Origin: Thermodesulfobacteriota bacterium
GTDB taxonomy: Bacteria; Desulfobacterota; Desulfobacteria; Desulfobacterales; Desulfosudaceae
Assembly: GCA_040753795.1 (NCBI GenBank)
Contig: JBFMDX010000016.1
Coordinates: 47,554-111,553, forward strand
DNA length: 64,000 nucleotides
Direction of reading: 5' to 3'
Shown here: in pieces, positions 1-9,000 of the stretch
Numbering within the stretch: the first letter of the stretch is position 1
How the letters are laid out: every line of letters begins with the position of its first letter
Position numbers and translations under genes: made by a program
Notes under the pieces: model-generated
Told to the model about the DNA's origin: nothing
Seen by the model: the letters and a program-made list of their open reading frames with translations, nothing else
The model's database searches: none

Positions 1-1
1 T

Positions 2-3000
2 CCCGGCGCTCCGGAAATATGCGACGGTCTGGACAGCGATTGCGATGGAACCGTGGACGATGGCTGTCAGTCCTGGTATGAGGATGCCGACGGCGACAAT
101 TACGGCAACCCGGCGGTCTCCACCTCTTCCGCCACACCTCCTGTCGGTTATATTAATAATGACGGTGACTGCGATGATACCAATGCATCCATCAATCCCG
201 GCGCCGATGAGGTTTGCGCCGACGGTCAGGACAATGACTGCGACGGCAGCACGGATGAAGGCTGTCAGGTGTGGTATGAGGACGCCGACGGCGATACCTA
301 CGGCAATCCGGCCGTTTCCATCCAGTCCAGCGACCAGCCGGCCGGACATGTCGAGCGGGCCGGCGACTGTGACGACGCCAATGCCGCCATTTATCCTGGT
401 GCGGAAGAAGTTTGTGACGGTGTGGACAACAACTGCGCCGGCGGTGTGGACGAAGGTTGCGTGCAATGGTACCGCGATATGGACGGGGACACCTTCGGCG
501 TCTCCGCTGATATGCTGATAGCCGTGAGCCAGCCGGCCGGTTACGCCGCCCGCGGCGGCGACTGCGATGACGCCAATGCCGCTGTCAACCCGGATGCCGT
601 GGAAGTATGCGACGGCGTCAATAACGACTGTGACAGTGCCCTGGACGAGGGCTGCACCACCTGGTATCGGGACGCGGACGGCGATACATACGGCGCTCCG
701 GCCGTATCCATGGCGTCCACTTCTCAACCGGCCGGCTACGTGGCCATGGCCGGCGATTGCGACGACGCTGATGCCGCTGTTCACCCCGGCGCCGCCGAAA
801 TCTGCGGCGACGGGCAGGACAACGACTGTGACGGCACCGCCGATGAAGGGTGCATCACCTGGTACCGGGACGCCGACGGAGACAATTACGGTAATCCGGC
901 CGTTCCCCTGGTGGCTACCGGGCAGCCGGCCGGTTACGTGGGCGACAACTCGGACTGCAACGACGGTGATCCCCTGATCAACCCCTCTGCCGTGGAAGCC
1001 TGCGACGGTGTAGACAATAACTGCGCCGGCGGCGTGGATGACGGCTGCCTGACCTGGTATCGGGACGCCGACGGTGACGGTTACGGTAACGCGGGGGTTT
1101 CCATGGTGTCCATTGCCCAGCCGGCCGGTTATGTTCTGGACCAGGCGGACTGCGATGACGCCGATCCCCTGATCAATCCCGGCGCCATAGAAATCTGTGA
1201 CGGTATTAATGATGATGACTGCGACGGCAGCGCTGACGAAGGCTGCACCACCTGGTACCAGGACGCAGACGTCGATGGCTATGGCAATCCGGGAGTTTCC
1301 ACGGTGTCCATTGCCCAGCCGGCCGGTTATGTCCAGGACGGCACGGACTGCGATGATACCAATGCCGGCGTCAACCCCTCCCTGCCGGAAGTGTGCGGTG
1401 ACGGACTGGACAACAACTGTTCCGGCGGCGCGGACGAGGGTTGTCTGACCTGGTACCGGGACGCCGATGGTGACAATTACGGCAATGCCGGTGATTCCAT
1501 GGTGACCAATACCCAGCCGGCCGGTTATGTGCCGGATAATACGGACTGCGATGATGCCCATGCCACGGTTCACCCCGGTGCCGCTGAAGTGTGCGGCGAC
1601 GGACTGGACAACAATTGCGCCGGCGGTGTGGATGAAGGCTGCCTGACCTGGTATCAGGACGCTGACGGCGACACCTATGGTAATGGCGGCGCTTCCGTGG
1701 TATCCGCGACACAGCCGGCCGGTCACGTGGCCAGAGCCGGAGATTGCAATGACACCAACCCGGCGGTGAATCCGGGCGCGGTGGAAATTTGCGGGGATGG
1801 CCTGGACAACGACTGCGCCGGCGGCGACGCGGCTTGTACGACCTGGTATCAGGATGCCGACGGCGATGGCTACGGCAATCCGGGTGTTTCCGTTGTTTCC
1901 GTTGATCCGCCGATCGGCTACAGATCGGTTTCCGGAGATTGCGATGACACCAATCCAAACATTAATCCCGGCGCCGTGGAGGTTTGCGGCGACGGCGTGG
2001 ATAACGACTGCGCCGGCGGCGACGCGGCCTGCGCGACCTGGTATCAGGACGCCGACGCCGACGGGTATGGTAATAACGGCGTATCCATGCAGGCGGCGGC
2101 CCGGCCCCACGGGTATGTGGCCGACAACACGGATTGTAACGACGGTAACGCGGCGGTGAACCCCGGCGTGGCGGAAATCTGCGGCGACGGCGTAGACAAT
2201 GATTGTGCCGGTGGTGACGCGGTTTGCGCGACCTGGTATCAGGACGCCGACGCTGACGGATACGGCAACAACGGCGTATCCATGCAGGCCGCGGCCAGAC
2301 CCCACGGGTATGTGGCCGACAACACGGACTGCAATGACGCTGATGTGACGGTTAACCCCGGCGCCGTGGAGGTTTGCGGCGACGGCGTGGACAATGACTG
2401 TGCCGGCGGCGACGCGGCCTGCGCGACCTGGTATCAGGACGCCGACGGTGACGGGTACGGCAACAACGGCGTATCCATGCAGGCCGCGGCCAGACCCCAC
2501 GGGTATGTGGCCGACAACACGGACTGCAATGACGCTGATGTGACGGTTAATCCCGGAGCCGTGGAGATTTGCGGTGACGGCGTTGACAACGACTGCGCCG
2601 GCGGCGACGCGGCCTGCGCCACCTGGTATCAGGACGCCGACGGTGACGGTTACGGCAACAGCGGCGCGACCCTCCAGGCCGAAAACCGGCCCCACGGGTA
2701 TGTGGCCGACAATACGGACTGCGACGACGCTAACGCGGCCGTCAATCCCGGGGCCAGGGAAATCTGCGGTGACGGCGTTGATAACAATTGTGATGGATGG
2801 GATCCGGGTTGCTGTACCTACTATCGGGACGGCGACGGAGACGGACACGGCAGCGCGAACCCGGCCGATGCCGTTCAGAATGAGTGCGGGCCCTTGCCGG
2901 GCGGGTACGTGTGGAGCAGCGATGATTGCGATGACGCCAACCCGGCCGTTCATCCCGGGGCCGGAGAAATCTGCAACGGCGTGGATGACAACTGTATCGC

Positions 3001-6000
3001 CGGCATCGATGAAGGCTGCAACGCCTGTTATCATGATGATGACAAAGACGGCTACGGAGATGCTGCCGATCCGAGACCCTGCGCGGCGGGCTTGAGCGTT
3101 CCCAACGGTCTGGACTGCGACGACAACAATCCCGCCGTTTATCCCGGGGCCCCGGAAGTCTGCGGCGACGCCGCCTGGGACAACGACTGTGACGGTATCG
3201 GCGAATGGGATGAAGGCTGCCGGAACTGGTGCCGGGACGTCGACGGTGACGGTTTCGGCGGCTGGGCTGACTGCGTTTCCTCCATGACCCAGCCGGCCGG
3301 ATACGAACTTAACTCCAGTGATTGTAATGACAATGACCCCACGGTTTACCCCGGGGCGCCGGAGATCTGTGACGGCAGGGACAACAACTGTAACGGTCAG
3401 AGGGATGAAACCTGTGATACCTGGTATGAGGACGCTGACGGCGACGGTTTCGGAAACGCTTCCGTGTCCGTCACATCCCCTGTCCGGCCTTACGGCTACG
3501 TAACCGATAATCGGGATTGCGATGACGCCAACCCCAATGTTAACCCCAAAGCCGCGGAAATTTGCAACGGCGTGGACGACAACTGCGTCAACGGCATCGA
3601 CGAAAGCTGCAGCGACTGCTATGACGACGCCGACGGTGATGGTTACGGTAATCCCGCCATTGCCTGTGCCTGCGGCTCCTGCCCGTCGGGGAACAGTGCC
3701 GCCAATGGCCTGGATTGCGATGACACCAATCCCGGCGTTCACCCCGGGGCCGTTGAAATATGCTGGAACGGTTTAGACGACGATTGCTCCGGCGGTGACG
3801 GGTGTGCCAATACGTATTACCGTGACGCCGACGGCGACGGTCACGGCGACCCGGGCAATACGATTCTGGACGAGGACCGGCCCGACGGTTACGTATGGAA
3901 CGGCGATGACTGCGATGACACCAACCCGGCCGTTCATCCCGGGGCGCCGGAACTCTGTAACGGGGTGGACGACAATTGCGTCGGCGGTATCGACGAAGGC
4001 TGCAACGATTGTTACGAAGATACGGACGGCGACGGCTATGGTAATCCCGGCCAGCCCTGTATCTGCGGCTCCTGCGCGACCTGGGCGGGAGCAGGTGTGA
4101 ACAACGGCCTGGACTGTAATGACAGCGATCCCAGTGTTCATCCCGGGGCTCCGGAGATCTGCGGCGACGGCCAGGATAACGACTGCGACGGTCTCTGGGA
4201 TTGGGACGAGGGCTGCCTGAACTGGCGTCCGGATTTTGACGGCGACGGTTACGGCAACGATAACTGGGCCCTGGCCATATCGTCAATGACGGCGCCGGCC
4301 GGTTATGTCCTCGACGCCTGGCCGTTTGATTGTAATGATGATGATCCCGCCGTCAACCCCGGCGCCACGGAACTCTGCGACGGTAAGGACAACAACTGTA
4401 ACGGGTGGAAAGATGAAGGCTGCGACACCTGGTACCAGGACAGTGACGGCGACAACTACGGCGATTCTTCCATTGTCGTGGTTTCCCTTGTCCGGCCGTA
4501 TGGTTACGTGGCCGTGAACGGCGACTGCGACGACGCCAACGCAGCGGTCCATCCGGGCGCGGTGGAACTATGCGGTGACGGTCTTGACAACGACTGCGCC
4601 GGCGGAGACGCCGCCTGTACGACCTGGTATCGGGACGCTGACGGCGATAATTACGGCAACAGCGCCGATTCCCTGGATACCGCCGATCAGCCGCCCGGAT
4701 ATGTGACGGCTTCCGGCGATTGCGATGACACCAACCCGGCGGTCCATCCCGGGGCGGTGGAGATCTGCGGTGACGGGCTGGATAACGACTGCGCCGGCGG
4801 AGACGCGGTTTGTACGACCTGGTATCGGGATGCCGACGGCGACAATTACGGCAACAGCGCCGACTTCATCGATGCCGCTGATCAGCCGGCCGGATATGTG
4901 GTTGACGGTACCGATTGCGATGACGCCGACTATTTCATTAATCCCGGGGCGGTGGAGATCTGCGGCAACTTCATCGACGAGAACTGCGACGGTCTTGACG
5001 CGGTCTGTATGACCTGGTACCGGGACGCCGACGGCGACAATTACGGCAACAGCGCCGATTCCCTGGATACCGCCGATCAGCCGCCCGGATATGTGACCGA
5101 CAACACGGACTGCGATGACGCCAATCCGGCGGTCCATCCCGGGGCGGTGGAGATTTGCGGCGACACCCTGGATAATGACTGCGTCGGCGGAGACGCGGCC
5201 TGTACGACCTGGTACCGGGACGCTGACGGCGACAATTACGGCAACAGTGCCGACTTCATCGATGCCGCCGACCAGCCGCCGGGTTATGTGACGGCTTCCG
5301 GCGATTGCGATGACACCAACCCGGCGGTCCATCCGGGCGCGGTGGAGATCTGCGGTGACGGGCTGGATAACGACTGCGCCGGCGGGGATGCCGCCTGTAC
5401 GACCTGGTACCGGGACGTCGATCATGATGGTTATGGAAATCCCGGCGTGTCCGTCCAGGCGGAAGACCGGCCGGATGGCTACGTGGCTGATAATACGGAT
5501 TGCAATGACGGCGATGCCGCCATCAATCCGGCTGCCGTGGATATATGTGACGGCATCGATAATGACTGTAGCGGCGGCGCGGACGAAGGCTGTCTGATAT
5601 GGTATCAGGACGGTGATGGGGACGGCTACGGTAATCCTGGCGTCACCCTGTCGCAATACTATCAGCCGGCGAATTACGTGTCCGACAACACCGACTGCAA
5701 TGACGGCAACGCGGCCGTCAACCCCGGCCATGCGGAAGTCTGCAATGACGGTCTGGACAACGACTGTGACGGTAACGTGGATGACGGATGCGTGGTGTGG
5801 TATCAGGACGCCGACGCCGATAACTACGGCAACGCCGCTGTCTCAACCACGACGGTTATTCAGCCGGCGGGTTTTGTGCCCGACAGCACGGACTGCAATG
5901 ACGGCGACGCCATGGTCAACCCCGGCATGCCGGAGGTGTGCGGGGACGGCCTTGACAACAACTGCAACGGTCTGGAGAGCGAAGGCTGCCTGACCTGGTA

Positions 6001-9000
6001 TCAGGACGTGGACGCCGATAACTACGGCAACGCTGCCGTATCCGTCTGGTCCATTACCGAACCGGCGGGCTACGTGTCCGACAGCACCGATTGCGATGAC
6101 ACCCGGGCCACGGTCAACCCCGGCCACGTGGAAGTCTGCAACGACGGCCTGGACAACGACTGCGACGGTACCGCGGATGAGGGCTGCATGGTGTGGTATC
6201 AGGACAATGACGGAGATAATTTTGGTTCCGCCGTTTCCACCATTGCCGTGATCCGTCCGGCCGGATACGTTGCCGCCAGCGGCGATTGTAACGACGCCAA
6301 CGCCGCCGTTCATCCCGGCGCGACCGAGATCTGCGGTGACGGCCTGGACAACGATTGCGACGGCGCCACGAATGAGGGCTGCCTGACCTGGTACCGGGAC
6401 GCCGATGGCGACACCTACGGCACTTTTGCCGTGACCGTTATGGGCGTTGTCCAGCCGGCCGGTTATGTGGACCGCCGCGGCGATTGTAACGACGGCAATG
6501 CCGCCGTTCATCCCGGCGCGGTTGAGGTGTGCGAAGACGGTCTGGACAACGACTGCGACGGCCTGTGGGAAGAAGGTTGTCAGACGTGGTATCAGGACGC
6601 CGACGGTGACAACTGGGGCGACCACGCTGTTTCCACCGTGACCGTCATCCAGCCGCCCGGCTACGTCTCCCGGCGTGGAGACTGTAATGACAGTGATGCC
6701 GCCATCAACCCCGACGCCATCGAGATCTGCGACGGCGTGGACAACGACTGCTTCGGTGACGTCGACGAGGGGTGCGTGACCTGGCATCAGGACCTGGATA
6801 ATGACTCCTTCGGCGATCCGGCCATTTCCATGCAGTCCGTTTCCCAGCCGTTGGGTTTCGTCGCTGACGGCACGGATTGCGACGACGGCAACGGCGACAT
6901 CAATCCCGGCGAGACCGAGGTCTGCGACGACGGCATTGACAATGACTGCGACGGTGCCGTGGACGAGGCCTGCGTGATCTGGTACCAGGATACGGACGGC
7001 GACGGTTACGGCAACTCGGCGGTGACCGCCGTGGCGGTCAGCGATCCCGGCGGGTACGCGCCCGACGGCGGTGACTGCGATGACACCAACGCCGCCGTGA
7101 ACCCCGGAGTGGCGGAGACCTGCGACGGCATTGACAACGACTGCGATGGCCTGGAAGACGAGGGCTGCGTGGACTGGTATCAGGATAACGACGGTGATGG
7201 TTACGGTTCCGTTTTCACTGTTTCCGATTTCACCCAGCCGGCCGGTTATGTCAATGTGCCCGGAGACTGCAACGATGCCGATCCGGCCATCCATTTCGGC
7301 GCCGTTGAGGTTTGCGACGGCGTGGATAACGACTGCGACGGCGAACTGGATGAAGGCTGCTTTGTCTGGTACCAGGATGCCGACAACGACCGGTACGGCA
7401 ACACCGCCGTCAATCAACGGTCTATTGCCAGACCTGCCGGATACGTGGCCGCGTCGGGTGACTGCAACGATGCCAACGCGGTGATCCATCCTTACATGCT
7501 GGATCTGTGCGACCACCTGGATAACGATTGCGACGCCGAATACGACGAGGATGTACCGGCCGAGGAGTACCGGAAGTACTACGCCGACAATGACGGTGAT
7601 GGGTACGGCAATGCCGCCGTGTGGGTGGAGGATTGCATGCTGCCGGAATTCGGTTTTGTCGAAAACTCGACCGATTGCAACGATAACAAAGCCGACATCC
7701 ATCCCGGCGCCTTTGATATCTGCGAAAACGGCGTTGACGAGGACTGCAACGGGGAAGACCGCTTATGCGGAACGGCCACGGTAAGAGGTTGCGCTGATAT
7801 AGCCAATACGCCGCTGGAAACGCTTGTCAATGCCGCTCCGCCCATTGTCCTGCTGCTGCTGGACGCCTCCCAGAGCATGTCCTATGACATCATGGTGCCC
7901 ATCCAGCCGGATTCCCTGTACCGCGGTGAATACGACGTGATCAGCGCCGTGGACAAGGGATACTGGCAGGCCTCGTGGTGTAAAATGAACACCATCTACT
8001 ATGACCCGGATCAGATATATACGCCCTGGGACGGAATCAGTTCCGACACCGGTTTGCCTTATATCGACGCCGGTCTGGAAAAGGTCTCCGACCATCCCAA
8101 TCAGCCGCCCAACATATTCCTGGACAGCGTGCTGAACAAGAAAATGGGCGTCAATATTATCCTGGCCCATTATTATGCCTGGTCTTCCCTGGAACAGCGG
8201 CCCTATCTGGTGATGATCGTCGATGACGGCGCGGGCTATGCCGTGAAATATTACCAGGTCAACCCGCCCGGGGACAACGTGCTGGTTAACGGCAGCATCG
8301 TTACCACCCCCACGACGACGGCCAATCTGCCTATTGACGTCGTCATTCCTCAGGCCTGGGCGGACGGCAACAAGGAATGCTCGGCCGCGGAGGCGATGGT
8401 CGCCCGGCAGAATTTCGCCAACTGGTATCAGTACTACCATGTCCGCATGCTGACCGCCCAGGCCACGCTGGCCAAGGTGGTGGCCCAGGTCTCGGGCATT
8501 CAGTTCGCTCTTAACACCGTCGGCGTCGTTACCACCTCCTTCCTGCCGCCGACGCTGGTGGATTCGACCCCCGAGGGCGAAATCAACCGGCAGGCGGTGA
8601 TTACGGCTATATTCAAGGCCGGCTGGGCGGAGTCGAGTACCGACCTGCGCAAGAACTACGAGGAAATGGGCGAATACCTGGCGGGTGAGATCAATAAGTC
8701 AGGCCGGCCCGCGCCATGGGCCACCGAAGAGGACGGCGGCGCCTGTCAGATGTCTTTTGTCATCCTGATGACGGACGCCCAGTACAACAAATCTTCGGTT
8801 GCCAAGGCCGGGGACGAGGACGGTGACGGTAATACGGATTTTGACGGGCCGCCCTTTGCCGACGCCCATGGGCAGGAGAGCACACTGGCCGACATCGCCA
8901 TGAAGTATTATGAGACCGATCTGAACCTCGATCTGCCGAACAGTGTGCCGACCACCGTCAAGGATACGGCCGAGCATCAGCATATGGTGACCTTCTCCGT

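Larger units (their letters stand above)
2..7780 (+). repeat. Coding tandem array of ~39 MopE-type repeats (~198 bp period)
   Basis: Counting the WYxDxDGDxYG motif gives 39 units with a typical length of 66 codons. Most units differ by scattered substitutions. Some (units 16, 19 and 21, around nt 3020-3220, 3610-3800 and 4005-4215) are longer and carry extra cysteines such as CxCGSC. Acidic Asp/Asn-rich loops resemble calcium loops of thrombospondin type 3 repeats as well as MopE. The array begins before the window, so the full copy number is unknown. Confidence 0.9.

Noticed and set aside
5843..7702. 619-codon open frame on the minus strand inside the MopE array
   Set aside because: It is a shadow of the repetitive plus-strand gene: the repeat codons GAC/GTC/GGC give Val/Ile/Ala-rich open frames in antisense, and no start signal or domain is seen. 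The 387-codon frame at 4568-5731 is the same effect.
2..7780. MopE array as a CRISPR or non-coding satellite
   Set aside because: The period is a multiple of three, the frame is open throughout and protein motifs are conserved more than the DNA.
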